A stretch of DNA of 64,000 nt from Saccopteryx bilineata (GCF_036850765.1 NC_089492.1:201406276-201470275); one strand, 5' to 3'. Positions 36,328 through 48,339 are shown, counted from the first letter of the stretch. The notes: generated by a model not told the origin, from the letters alone. Made by a program: numbers and translations.

Positions 36328-36518
36328 CCATATTTTTCACTCCCTAAGATGCACCCCCCCCCAAGTGGAGGAGAAAATGCCCATGTGTCTTATGGAGCAA
36401 AAAATACAGTATTTTATTAAATATTTTAATAAACCATCTGGTTCAGATTTTTTTTTTTCCTCCTTAAAACTCTAGGTGTGTCTTATGGTCAGGTGCATCT
36501 TACAGAGCAAAAATGTGG
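36328..36518. mobile_element. 191-bp TA-flanked MITE with ~28-bp inverted repeats
   Basis: The left end ccatatttttcactccctaa and the right end, read in reverse complement, ccacatttttgctctgtaag, are imperfect inverted repeats continuing into gatgcacc. TA dinucleotides flank both ends (36326-36327 and 36519-36520), compatible with a Tc1/mariner-type element. The family is not identified. Confidence 0.65.
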
Positions 36519-36520
36519 TA

Positions 36521-38909
36521 AGTCAGATCTCTGGCTCTGGGAATGCACCGCCCCTTTCCACTGAAGATGGAAGACTGCATTTTCCTCACTAAGCTGAAAC
36601 ACCAAAGATATCTCATCAGAGCAGACCAGATCGGGAGCACAAAGCAGACCACTGAGCAAAGCAGAACTATCTAACTGTAGAGGATCCCAGCCCCAGGGCT
36701 GCATCACAACCATACTATACCACAGTTGAGCTGTTCGAACTGAATAGTTTCCTTATTCACCGCCCCTCAAATTGGGGATTCCTGTTGGCACTGAACTGGT
36801 GCCAAGGACCACTGGTTTGCAGGACTTGTATCAGTCTAACTGCCATGAGGTATCACAGGTCAATGACACCCCCCTACTCCCTGCTTTCCTCATCCTGGCC
36901 ATGGAACCCCTACCCACCAATAAGCAAGAACCCTGTTTTTCCTGAGCCCATCTTTTCCATCAACCTCAGTGTTCCTCAAATCACGTTGATTCTACTTCTA
37001 AATTCTTACCAAGAGTCTCCACGCATGCCTTCACTCCCACCACCCCACTCTCATCTCTCCTGCCTAATCCACTGCAAACCTCTACCAGCATGAGGCTAGA
37101 AGGCTGAACATGGAGCTGAGCTCACCACCCTGCTGCTCACCTATTGCCCTGCCCTCAGAGAGAAATAGCATGAAACCCAAAGTTCTCATGCTGACCTGGG
37201 TACAGCTTCCACCACAGCCCTCATCACTGCCCCTACTGCCTGTGTCCAGCCACTGTGGGCAGCACCCTCACTCAGAAGGAAATGTGCTTCTGAACTGTTC
37301 CAATCTTTGCTACCCCTTTCTGCTCCCTCTCTCCGTCCCAAACCCAGCAACACCCTAGGATGTGCTCTCCTCATCCTAGGACCTTTGTCCATCACTCCTC
37401 ATTCCTTCCCCACGGCATTAGTCCTATTCCACCAAGGCCCAGAACAGGGCTGTGCTGTGTTTGCCTGGAACCAAGGAGAATTCTGGGCTACAGTGCAGCT
37501 AGTGCCCTATAAGTGCTTGTTAATTCAAATACGCGCAGGTGATTCCTGAGATAGGCTGGGGTTTGGGGGAGTGGGAAAAGCTAGACGTGACAGAAAGATC
37601 TGACGTGGCAGCCCTGTAAACCAGCACGCTTCATGCAGATCTAGGAAAAGGGTGCTGGCCCCCTCTCTGCACAGAGGGTAAGAACAGGTGTTCTAGCATA
37701 TGAGCCAGGAAAGGAGGCCAGACTCCAAAGCAGAAACAGACATGGGGGCAGACCATACCTGACTCTCACGGCTCTTCTGGCAGCCAGGACAGGGCTAACT
37801 AGCCCTGGCCTGGAGGTCAGAGGGCAAGGCTGAGAACAAGCAACATCATTGGCTGTGGCCATGTTTAGTTAGACAGCCATGTTCTTCAGCTGCCAGTAGT
37901 GGGAAGAGGAGAGGGAGAGAGGGAGACACCCCAGTTCACTAATCCTCCCTAGCCCAAGCTGCCAAGATCAGCAAAACTATCTGAAAGGGGCAGTAAGCTT
38001 TTAAGAACACAGGACACACTTCGGAAGGCAAAAATAACCAAAGTTGGAGACAATGCTGGGAGAGAGTTTATCTGGGGGGTCAGGACCTAGCTCCCTGTTA
38101 GGAAATGCTTGGAAACAGTGAGGCCCCGCATCTCCACAGCTCGTCTGTCTGCAAAGCCCTTCGTAAGATCAACTACATAGCCCATGACTAGGACCCAGAG
38201 GCAGGCAAACACTATTATAAGGGGTGGGGGGAGAGAAGCAACTAAAATTAACTCCGAAACTGCAACCCACCCCCCAGCCTGGTCCAGGAAGCTGAGTGGA
38301 TTTGGCCATTTCCTCTCTGTCCCCTGCGGTCCTCATAGCCTCTTTATATCATGTGTGCTACCCTTCGAAGGAGCTGGTTTCACATGCCACCACCATACCA
38401 TGGTTATGTTATGTGGGCTCATGACATTTTAAGAAATGAAGGAAAAGGGAAATATATCTGGGATGCCACAGTATAATTAGCATCAGCCCGCCTGCAAGTC
38501 ATTAATAATAATTAAATCTCGTGTCAATTTTACAGCTCATCACCCAGACTCAGCACACACACATTACTGTGGGCTCAGTGTTCTCCTCGCGGGGACATGG
38601 GTGCCCATGCACGCGTGGTGGCACCAGCTCTGTCTTTTATTGAGATCAGCGTGGTGGTGGGGTGTCACAAATGTGCTTCCCCTCCACCCGCACCATGCTG
38701 CCAGGTGCTGCTGGCTCCGCTGGGAGTGAGGGCAGCTCGACAGCCGGCCGAGAGTGTGTGAGGGAGGCAGTCCTGGGTAGGTCTCTCAGCAAGACGGGGA
38801 GAAGAGTGCAGATGGGGAACTCACCCACCTTCTAGAAGCCAAGGATAACCCAGTCTCCCATACACAGTGTTTTCCACAGAGCACCTGTCCTGGATCTGAC
38901 CACCTAGAG
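36521..38909. other. Intron sequence, possible conserved segment
   Basis: No exon or repeat is recognised. Segment 38455-38545 is AT-rich and holds homeodomain-type cores (gtataattagcat, tcattaataataattaaat), which is reported as a candidate regulatory element only. Confidence 0.4.
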
Positions 38910-39012
38910 CAGTGGTTCTCAACCTTTCTAATGCCGTGACCCTGCAATACAGTTTTTCCGATGGCTTTAGGCGACCCCGCTGGGGTCACGACCCACAGGT
39001 TGAGAACCACTG
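38910..39012. mobile_element. SPIN-like hAT MITE
   Basis: The inverted ends are cagtggttctcaacct and aggttgagaaccactg. Internal motifs (ccgatggctttaggcgaccc, ggggtcacgacccacaggtt) match the subterminal sequence of SPIN hAT transposons. The flanking 8-mers acctagag and acctacag match at 7 of 8. It is 103 bp and has no coding capacity. Confidence 0.8.
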
Positions 39013-39020
39013 ACCTACAG

Positions 39021-40258
39021 GGTCCCTAGAATCTTGCCCCCACCACGACAGATACTGTACCTGCTTTTGCTCCAGGCTGCACTTCTACCTGTGGCATGAC
39101 AGAAGTCACATGTACACAAGGTCAGTTCAATGAGCGAATATATGGACTCTAAGACCAACCCCCTAAAGTCAGGTCTTGGGCTGAGAGCCTCTGGCTGGGA
39201 GAACTTTGCCTGCATGTTATTTTTCCCAGATTGTGAGATCTGAGGTCCATAAAGCCGAAACTCCTGCTGCTAACAGTGGCTGAGCCGGTGAGCGGGGGAA
39301 ATCCTAATGCTGGCTCTGCGAGAGAGAACACAGAGCTAGGCGATGTTGCGTGGCTGGACATGAACACCAGTTCACCTCACACAGTCCATAAAACTGACAA
39401 GGGATAGAAATGAGTCCCGAGAGTCCCGAGACAGTGAGCAGGCCACAGAGGGTACACTGCCCAACCACAAATAAACCAAGCATCGCAGGGTCTACAAAGG
39501 TGGCCGACAGCTAACTGCCCCAGTATCCACTTGCTCTTTCTTCCTGTCAGTGAGAATATTCCAAGTTTCAGTTGGTGTCAAGGTGACCCACCTAACAACT
39601 TCCTCTTCTGTCCTCACATGCAGGAAGCCATGACCATCAGTCAACATCCTAGTTATGGAGCACACGCAGAAGTGACATGTATAGGTCCTGGCCCCGGATC
39701 ATGTTTTACAATGACATGTACAAGGGACTTGCATGTCCTGCCCTTTTCCCTCCACAGTCTGGACAGCACTATGGTGAGGGGAGCCCGCTCTTTCCATATA
39801 AGATTACACTCAGTGCAAAAGACCAGAAGGCCCCAGGTACTTGGATGGTGTTATGGAAGAGAGTCCTGGGCTGTGACCTGGGAAATAGGAACTGTATCTT
39901 ATCTGAGGCCACACACACCATGCTTTGGGATCTTTTTACCAGCAGCTCAGTCTGCATTCTGATGAATTTAGGGGGTCTGAGATCAGAGTCACAGTTTCTT
40001 TAGCTCATAGGCCATTTTCAAGCTAAAGTGCTTCATTCCCACTGTGGGGGTTACCACACATGTGTTTTCCTTCTAGAAAGGCACTTGCAACATGAGCCAT
40101 CTCAGATTCAGAATTACATGGAAAGGCATGAGTCCTTGGCCTTGTCATGTGTTAAATATGTCTTGAATCGGAATGTCACCATCTTCTGGTTTACAAATCA
40201 ACCTGTGATCATGCTGTTACTATTTCAGCTGGGAGGCTTCCAGGTTTAGTGTTTACAC
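39021..40258. other. Intron sequence, no gene
   Basis: The 143-codon plus-strand frame at 39531-39962 overlaps two other frames (39677-40003, and the minus strand). It has no domain, signal or splice support. Confidence 0.45.
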
Positions 40259-40260
40259 TA

Positions 40261-41223
40261 CAGTGATGCCTCGGTTTTCATCGATTAAGCCTGCTATTCC
40301 TGAGCTGGACCCATCAGTAAAGACTGTAGGTGCTTCAGGAATGGGCTCATTAACAACTGTCTTAGGAAAGACAAATGTAGTAATTAATGAAAACTGAACT
40401 ATTTTATCAGCTGGGTAGTGAGAATCAGTTTGGCCTGTAAAATTTGCAAAAGCAATTTGCCATTTAGTGGAAGTTTTCCAGAGCCATTGTTGTTGATCCT
40501 TTGAAAAAGGAACAATAATAATTTGATGCTCAAAACCTATAAGCTGTAAGAGTCGCCTATGCGACTGAAAACAATCTGCCTGAAAACAATCGGCAAAATC
40601 CAAATCCAACGAAAACCAAGGCAATTATTTCCATATGAATCAATGTAAATCCAATTAATTTGTTCTAGATACTCCAAAATACATACCAAAAACATTTTAT
40701 AGAGAATAAATGTAGCATTTAATACTAAAAACAATAATTAATATAAAATTAATATAGAAGACTAATGTAAAGAATAAATGAACATTTAACATGGCATTAT
40801 TAGCAAGGGAAACACTTAACAGAGACAATGAGATTGAGCACATGTGATTTTATCTTAAGTGTGTTACATACATTTTGAAACTGGAAAACGCAAAATAAAC
40901 ACATTACACTGAATACTGTAAACGCAGTAATCACTTACATGTAATTGTAGTATTAGCACTCGCAATCAATAAAAAAAGCACAAAAACACTAGAAAGCAAT
41001 GGAATTGTTTGGCTAGACGCATGGGGTGATGCTCACATGAGAAACAACGCCACACTGAGCAGAAGAACGTGTGGGTCACCCTTTGTATTCACAAAATTAG
41101 CAGCAAGGTCACATGGGCACATGGATGAAATCCGACAAAGACCAAGACAAATTTTTCGCAGAGAAAATTGGCAAAAACTGAAACCAATGATAACCGAAGT
41201 CAATGAAAACTGAGGCATTACTG
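40261..41223. mobile_element. Tigger/mariner-type element carrying a retroviral pol piece
   Basis: The ends cagtgatgcctcggttttca and, read in reverse complement, cagtaatgcctcagttttca are inverted repeats. TA flanks both (40259-40260 and 41224-41225). The internal sequence after 40560 and the right arm share the motif family of the termini (gaaaacaatcggc, gaaaaccaaggcaat), as expected for a pogo/Tigger-type non-autonomous element. Positions about 40288-40556 instead read, on the minus strand, as retroviral pol (separate entry). No transposase is present. Confidence 0.75.
40288..40556 (-). pseudogene. Captured retroviral pol fragment (RT connection/RNase H start)
   Basis: The minus-strand reading frame is open through about 89 pol-like codons and continues without stop into transposon sequence on both sides (124 codons in all). 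Its end carries FTDGSS, the start of the RNase H domain with the first catalytic Asp. The preceding part resembles the polymerase connection segment, closest in style to class II (betaretrovirus-like) elements. No LTR, gag or integrase accompanies it. It stops within 30 bp of the transposon terminus. The fragment cannot encode a working enzyme. Confidence 0.7.
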
Positions 41224-41225
41224 TA

Positions 41226-41614
41226 TTCTATTTCAAATTTCTTATTTCTTTTTTCTCATTAAAAGCTATCTTGGGGCTTTTGTTTACTTTACTCTTCTGT
41301 TCCAATGGTTTCTCCTTCCCCAGGTTTGCCTACACATTCTTCCAAGAATGTATGGAACGCCATGATGTGTAGGATCCCACACCAGGTCCTAGGCTACAAG
41401 GGAGCAAGACACACCCTTTTTTCCCCATAATGTCACTGAAAAATACAACAAAAGGGGAATGCACAATGTGTCCCCAGCACAGGTGGGAGAGCACACCCCT
41501 CAACTGTTCCTGTGCAACACAGCTGTGCAGTGTAACAGTCATACATCCATGCACTGCCTTTTGCAGAGCTTCTTGTTTCAGCAAGATTAGGGAAGATTAT
41601 AAAGTAAATGTACT
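41226..41614. other. Intron sequence, no gene
   Basis: Short overlapping frames only; I see no repeat or exon signature. Confidence 0.4.
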
Positions 41615-41920
41615 GGCCTGACCAGGCGGTGGTGCAGTGGATACAGTGTTGGCCTGGGATGAGGAGGACCCAGGTTCGAAACCCCAAGGTTGCTGGCTTG
41701 AGCACGGGATCATAGACATGACCTCATGGTCGCTGGCTTGAGCAAGAGGTCACTGGCTCAGCTGGAGCTCCTTGGTCAAGGCACATATGAGAAATCAATC
41801 AATGAACAACTAAGATGCTGCAACTCTGAATTGATACTTCTCATCTCTCTCCCTTCCTATCTGTCTGTTCCTAACTGTCCCTCTCTCTGTCTCGTAAAAA
41901 CAAACAAACAAACAAAAAAC
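41615..41920 (+). repeat. tRNA SINE of the second family
   Basis: The head is ggcctgaccaggcggtggtg and the B box is ggttcgaaacccc. Its body matches 3955-4284, and the tail is an (AAAC)n run at 41896-41920. Confidence 0.88.
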
Positions 41921-42183
41921 TACAGCCTAGATCTCTAGAGTGAGAATGCACCTCTGTGTGTGTGCACATCAGAAAGAAGACATGCCCAATATGCCCGTCA
42001 AGAGTGAGGTGGACACAACTGTAGAACACTGTCCAGTAGAAAGTGTGAGTGTGTCGATACGACTGACCCTGTGCTGGATAGAAAAAGCAAGTCACAGAGG
42101 ACACACTGGGCCTAAGTATGCAACATTGAGCACCAAGGCATGCCAAATAAAACTCAGTAAACTAGTATGTCGGAACATATGTG

Positions 42184-42934
42184 TGTTGTAAAGTACCCAA
42201 TCCACAATTCTACAGGTTTTCATAGAGACATCAAGTCCAGATGAATTTTGAAGAGTTTTATTAAATATGCCAGCCCCTAATAGTCTAGGGGCTGGTTACA
42301 TACCCTTAATTATACATGGGCGGGGAAAAGCCTGACATCACAGCATAAGCTTATAACTTTTGTTTTCACCTATACAGGTTTGGGAAAAGGATGAAGGGGG
42401 ATGGGACATAATTCATTACCAAGTTTATAACATTTGTCTATACTCTATAGGATTCATAAAAAAAATGTTTCTACACATTAAAACTTAGAAGGTAACACGA
42501 TGGTAAAAATGTCACTTTACACATTAAAAGATGTTCCTATATTTTCTAGTGTTCACCTGCTATTCCTTTGTTCAGAGGTATATATTAATACTTAACTACA
42601 CGCTTTCAGGAGGGGAGAGGTAGTTTCCATGGCGACAAATGCCTGTAAATGGCCCATCAATATAAGAAAAGGTTTATTTTAATCTTTCTCTTCCTGCACC
42701 TGGCTAGCTATTCACCTATTTCCTTACAGGTGTGGGAGGAGGTCAGAGAATCCAAGTCTCCTTCCCCTCTCATTTACAACACAATGCTATCAGTCATCCT
42801 TGTTTGATGCTAATCCCACAAGTACAAAGATCATTCACAAAATCTTTCTGCATGCCTAGCCCAAATTAATAAAATGTTCTTTAAGCTTCCTAAAATATCA
42901 ATATTAATTCTGTAGCTTTTGGTACCTTACAACA
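42184..42934 (-). repeat. 3' LTR of the provirus
   Basis: It is 751 bp, with minus-strand ends tgttgtaaggtaccaaaagc and gggtactttacaaca. A poly(A)-signal AATAAA is read on the minus strand near 42258. It is clearly related to the right LTR over its length but lacks the (TA)n expansion and about 50 bp near 49560-49610. Confidence 0.92.
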
Positions 42935-43288
42935 ATCTCCACTGGTTTTATTTCCTAAGTCAAATCCTTGACTTAGTTTACTGAAGAGCATGAAGCTGTT
43001 GTGTACAAAATATTAACTTATAACATGTAACAGATATTTAACAAACAGCATTAATAGCAATACAGTTCACTAAAGAAACAAATATTACTGATTGATTTCC
43101 CATAAACCGGACAAACCTTTTGCAACTTACATAAAATTAACTGGCTTTTATAACATTTATTTTTACTCAGAACTCTTAATTTTAAAACTTTTAACCTTTA
43201 GTGACAATTAAGTTGACTTTCTTTTTACCCTAGTTTTCCTTTTCCTAAAGTCTGATTAAAAGGGAGTCCTTAGTAAGTTTCTTCATGC

Positions 43289-43406
43289 ATTCACCATACA
43301 TAGACCAACCAGCTTCCAGTTGTGGTTGGAATAAGACATGCCTTCTATCTTGGCATCGGTGGGAGTTGTTAGGATCAGGGTGTGTGGACCCGTCCACATG
43401 GGAGCC
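43289..43406 (-). pseudogene. Provirus pol remnant: integrase C-terminal domain
   Basis: One minus-strand frame reads a segment with W-x-GP followed by LILTTPTDAKIEG, the pattern of the C-terminal domain of gammaretrovirus-type integrases. The long open frame at 43245-43502 is a different frame, so the annotation there should not follow it. Upstream pol is largely deleted. Confidence 0.7.
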
Positions 43407-43779
43407 AGTCCCTGGGTAAAGCACTGGATCTCCTAGTAATGTTGGAAGTGCCTCTCGGACAGTCTTTTGAAAAGCTTGCTGAGTAACCTGCAAACCCTGC
43501 AAATACTTAAGGAAGGGGTAGTTACATTTCCTTTACTATTTGATTCATGCATTTTACTTGCCCTCAACTTTTGGTGCCTGTGGGCACAATGTAACTTCAA
43601 ATTAGTTTCTAATTAATACTGGGTTCCTTTCCTACTAGCTTGGAGACTGTAGATACAAATGCAGGTCAAACACTAGAATGGGCAAGCTAAACCTGGAAAG
43701 AATTCTATATAGTAATTTCCTAACAATTGTTAATTATTTTATTAAAGTCTATTTCTAAATGTTTACCTGGGAAAATTAT

Positions 43780-44147
43780 TTTTTGTGTTTTTCTGAAGTT
43801 GGAAATGGGGAGGCAGACAGACTCCCGCATGCGCCCGACCGGGATACACCCAGCATGCCCACCAGGGGGCAATGCTTTGCCCATCTGGGTCGTTGCTCTG
43901 TCACAATCAGGGCCACTCTAGCACCTGAGGCAGAAGCCATGGAGCCATCCTCAGCACCCAGGCCAACCTTGCTCCAATGGAGCCTTGGCTGCGGGAGGGG
44001 AAGAGAGAGACAGAGAGGAAGGAGGGGGAAGGGAGGGAGAAGCAGATGGGCGCTTCCCCTGTGTGCCCTGGCCGGGAATCGAACCCGGGCATCGAACCCG
44101 TGTCATGCCAGGCTGACACTCTACCACTGAGCCAACCAGCCAGGGCC
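43780..44147 (-). repeat. Bat-type SINE inside the provirus
   Basis: This is a full-length minus-strand long SINE whose tail is a mixed T/G run. The duplication is about 12 bp (ggaaaattattt / ggaaaattcttt, one mismatch). Near its head, gaatcgaacccgg is followed by a partial repeat atcgaacccg (44077-44100), duplicating the B box. Confidence 0.92.
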
Positions 44148-44825
44148 GGAAAATTCTTTTCTTGTTGGTAAAATCTTTTTCTAATTGGTTTTGAATAAAC
44201 CTTTGGCAATAAGGATACCAAGACCCCACTGGTTTTGGGTGGCATCTTTCTATCTATTTGAATTCCTATGTCTAAATTTTGAGGAAGACTGGAAAAATAT
44301 AAAATAAACAATAAAATTCAAATAGCTAATGTTAACAAATACTAAAACAAGTATCCTAATACAATCAAGTGACTAAAGCCTACTAGATTATTAAACAAAA
44401 ACAAAGTTCTAACCAATATAACAGGATTCAAAATAAAATTCTTACAGTCACAAATGTTCTTAACATGTTAACATAATTTCACTAAATCTATGTTGACACT
44501 ATTGCTGCTTTAAATTATTTCACAAATGTAACCCAATTCTCCCTTTAGTCTGAGAAATGTCCTAAAGAGCAGGAGTTACACATATTCAGGAAAAGTCCAT
44601 AAGACACTGAAGTTTTGGTTACATTCCACACTCTGTAGTTAGAGTACAAGTCCTAATGACCACTGCTTCTAGTTGGAATTAAGAGCAAGTCCCAGCCTAA
44701 AATAGGCATGGGGCATTGAGACAAAAGGAATAAAGGAGACACTATACATTAAATAAAGCAACAGAAAATAAGACTATCAACACCCACAATAGAGATCTTC
44801 GATGGATTAATAAAACTCAAATATT

Positions 44826-44873
44826 AAGCACAGCATAGTAAATGGCCCTTGTGTTCACAAGAAATGAGATCAG
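44826..44873 (-). pseudogene. Provirus protease active-site remnant
   Basis: A minus-strand frame shows the flap-and-active-site context of retroviral aspartic protease: F-L-V before, and A-x-Y-x-x-V-L after. The catalytic D-T-G position reads N-T-R, so both the aspartate and the glycine are lost. A stop codon lies just upstream in the adjoining frame. The enzyme is dead. Confidence 0.6.
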
Positions 44874-45051
44874 TTTACTTGATACTTGGAAGTAATACCT
44901 TAGGCTCATTCACGGTGACATGAGATGAGGCCAACAGCCTTGGGCACCTTTAATCCATCAGTGGCAAGTTCCAGCTGGCTGGGCAAGGTCAGGTCACAGG
45001 TGGCTGGAAAGGGTTGGAAGAGACTGAACCCTCCCTCCACAGAGCAAGGGG

Positions 45052-45162
45052 GCAGCTTACCTTCTCGTGTCCCTTTTTCCACAGCAAAGACATGTCCCCT
45101 GGTTGGGGCTGAGAAGCCTAGCAGGCCTCAGCTCAATGACCTTCCTTTCTACTTTTGAAGCA
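45052..45162 (-). pseudogene. Second gag NC remnant with two zinc-knuckle motifs
   Basis: On the minus strand, 45121-45162 fits C-x2-[C]-x4-H-x4-C, with serine replacing the second cysteine and a stop inside. Next, 45052-45092 fits C-x2-C-x4-H-x4-C interrupted by a one-base frameshift. Two tandem knuckles differ from the single knuckle of the frame at 47004-47507. They lie about 2 kb downstream of it and about 200 bp before the protease remnant. Confidence 0.6.
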
Positions 45163-47003
45163 GGGCCCTGATGGAATTCCATGAAGCCCCTTTGGGGCAT
45201 TGGAGCCTTTAAGGGTATATGCCAAGAACTGGTATTTTCCTGATCTCTTTTGGGCTCTATTTGCCTTTTCTGTCTCCTTTCTTAGTCATTATAGACCTTA
45301 AAAGTCATGCTTAGAAGATTTCACTGAGGGGCTTGAGGGTCCTTATTTGTTTACATAAACTCTTGGAAAAAGACAAAAAACAGCATTATTAGCTGGATCA
45401 AATCAAGAAAAACAGGTTTTGGTGCCTCCTTTAGGATTCCAGAGTCTCTTTGCTGCTGAATAACTCAGACATTAGCATTCAAAAGAAACTTTAACAAAAG
45501 CATGATAAAAATAGATTTGCAGGAGTTCCAGGGTATGACTCCTTTTCTTATATTACCTAGTATTGAACAATATTGTTGCAAAATTATAATAAACTAAACA
45601 TTACAAAAAAGACATTATTAACAATTCCTAATATTTAAACTAAGATTTTAATATCATGGGGCTATAAAACAGCAAATAAAAGAATTAACAAAAGGCCTTT
45701 GAAATAACATATATATTTCTAACATGGAAAATACTTTTTTACACAACAGTGGGGGAACAATAAGTCACCATTCCTAGCCCAGTGGTCGGAAAACCTATTA
45801 GTTAATAGAGCCAATTATTAACAGTACAATAACTGAAATTTCTTTTAAGAGCCAATTTTAAATTTAAACTAAATATAGGTAGGCACATACCTTACTGAGA
45901 CAGCACCCACACATGGCACTCCACTGGACAGCTATACCTAAGAGGACAAAAGGCCGTATGTGGCCCACAAGCTGTTTGCGAATGGCAGTTTGCTGACCAG
46001 AGTTCTTAGAAGTGGGGGAAAAGGAAAAGGCATTCGACGTGCCTGTCCCTCTTTGCACAACTCGAGGGCTGACTGAACCCTAGCCTGGCCAAGTGCAGGA
46101 TGGCAGCAGTGGCGAGGCTCCGGGCTCAGTCCCAAAGCGGCACTCATCTTTCTCAGGGCTTCCACTCCCTTCTCCTTCGCAGCCAGATTAGGGACATGGT
46201 TGCCATGCGAGAGGTGGCACGGACGGGCGGGTGTTTGGACCTAGCATTTCCAAAAGCCAAGCTAACTTTTATTCCTTTCCCCCAGAAGCTGTCTAACTTT
46301 ATTTCTTACAATAAAAGCAGCAAATTAAAATACAATTTTTACAAATTTATCTTCCTAACAGTGGGCTGTTCTAGCCTATATGAGGTTTCCAGTTTTTCCC
46401 GCAATTCCTTGAAAATTCTTTTTACAATTTTTACTATTATAGCTAATGCCGTGGGTCTCCCTTACGAACTCCATGCCTTCTACATAACTGAGAGACTTGG
46501 AGATACTCCAACATCCCCTTGGCCCCGCGGGAGAGTGTTGGAATTTTTTTCTAATTTTTTTTTCTACACCAGTGAAGGGCAACAAGCCACTATCCCCAAC
46601 CTATGGAGGGCTTATTTCTAATAATTTTATTCCCTATAATTCTATTACTTATGATTCTATTACTTCTTCTGGATCTGCAATTTAAGAAACTTCCAATTAA
46701 CTAGCAAGGTCCACACTTATGGTTTGTTAATTTCTAAATTATTTTTCTGTCCTTTAAGATTTTTCTAAAGCAAAGTTCTAATTTTAATACTATTCCTATC
46801 CTGTATTTTCTAGATGGGCAAAACGTCTTTTGGTCAGTAGGCGGATATTTGAAACTAGTTTCTATTCTATATTTTAGTCACCTTGCCCTTACTTTATTGC
46901 CTTTCCCAGTCACCCCGCACACCGCGCGCCCCCCGCTTGGTTTTTCTTTTACTCAAACTGCCTATTTACTAGTCTTTCAGCTCTAGAGTCTGGAGAAACA
47001 CTT

Positions 47004-47507
47004 TCAGTTTGTGGGCTTCGCTTTTCTTTCACCCTCCCCCCTTTTGGCTGCTTGTAACCTGGGACATTTATTTTTCCAATGGCCCTCTTCCTTACAATAA
47101 GCGCACTGATTCTTTCCTAGCCGAGTCCTATTCTTCCTCAAATTTTTTCCTTCTCTATTTTGCTCCTTTGGGGGTCCCTCATCCTTAAAAGAGTTCGTCT
47201 CTTGGAGCGCTGCTACTGTCATTTTAGCTATTCTTTCATCCTGTTCCAGACTCAAATCTGGCCTGACTAGGAAGATGTGGCACCCTCTCTGTATGGAGAA
47301 AGTTTTTAGCCATTGAGGTGGATTTATTGTTAAATTTAGCCATTGATCAATATATGGAAACTGATCGGGACAGCCTGGATCTTCAGTTACAATATTCCAG
47401 ACTTCTCTTAGTATCTGGGGATTAAAGGTTCCGATCAATGGCCACTTAACCCCGAAACTAGGCCATTCTGATTCACAGAGAGAGTGCAAAGCCTTTTCTT
47501 GGACCAT
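47004..47507 (-). pseudogene. Provirus gag frame, matrix joined to nucleocapsid
   Basis: A 167-codon open frame has an N-terminal part resembling the gammaretrovirus-type matrix domain (SEWPSFGVKWP) and a C-terminal part with a single zinc knuckle (C-A-Y-C-x4-H-x4-C) followed by a basic tail. The usual proline-rich and capsid regions are missing between them. The frame is about one third the length of a full gag, so it is an internally deleted product. No myristoylation glycine is evident at the start used here. Confidence 0.82.
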
Positions 47508-47880
47508 TTAATTCCGTATTTATGGCTGTCTCCTTAAGCTTCTTGAAAGTGCTTTAAAACACAACCTAAGGGAGTCTTCTGTGAACTGGCTCCTCCTCCC
47601 ATATTTAATAGCTAAGACCACCAATTACAGAATTAAAACTACTTCAGAAAAATCCAGAAATTAGTGCACCAATAAAAACAAGAAAGATAAGACATAATCA
47701 ATTGTACCCGGAATAAAAAGCTGTTTGACTATAGAGATATGAATTATTACACTAAACCAAGGGAAGAAGCCAATAGAAGAAAAGAATTTCCTTCAGGGGA
47801 GAAACCTAACAGGGCACCTTGAACCTAGAATTCAAGAACAAAGAAAGCCACTTAAGATTGCTTTTTAGTCAGAAGCTTCC

Positions 47881-48246
47881 TTTTTTTTGTATTTTTCTGA
47901 AGTTGGAAATGGGGAGGCAGTCAGACTCCCGCATGCACCCGACCGGGATCCACCTGGCATGCCCACCAGGGGGCGATGCTCCGCCCATCTGGGGCATTGC
48001 TCTGCCGCAATCAGAGCCATTCTAGCGCCTGAGGCAGAGGCCACAGAGCCATCCTCAGCGCCCAGGCCAACCCTGCTCCAATGGAGCCTTGGCTGCAGGA
48101 GGGGAAGAGAGACACAGAGAGGAAGGAGAGGGGGAGGGGTGGAGAAGCAGATGGGCACTTCTCCTGTGTGCCCTGGCCGGGAATCAAACCCGGGACTCCT
48201 GTATGCCAGGCCGACGCTCTACCACTGAGTCAACCGGCCAGGGCCT
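47881..48246 (-). repeat. Bat-type SINE inside the provirus
   Basis: This is a full-length minus-strand long SINE. The duplication agaagcttcc is exact at 47871-47880 and 48247-48256. It is later than the provirus. Confidence 0.93.
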
Positions 48247-48339
48247 AGAAGCTTCCAATTTTGATACAAAAGACTCAAGCTTGGCCTTAAAACAGACACA
48301 TTTAGACATTAAACAAAGGACTTACACATTAAACATACA

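Noticed and set aside
41871..42191. Open frames next to the left LTR as a gene
   Set aside because: Short, both-strand frames with no motif, overlapping SINE tail and LTR edge.
46100..46621. 173-codon plus-strand frame inside the provirus
   Set aside because: Opposite to the proviral coding strand, no domain, and interrupted context; treated as a chance frame.
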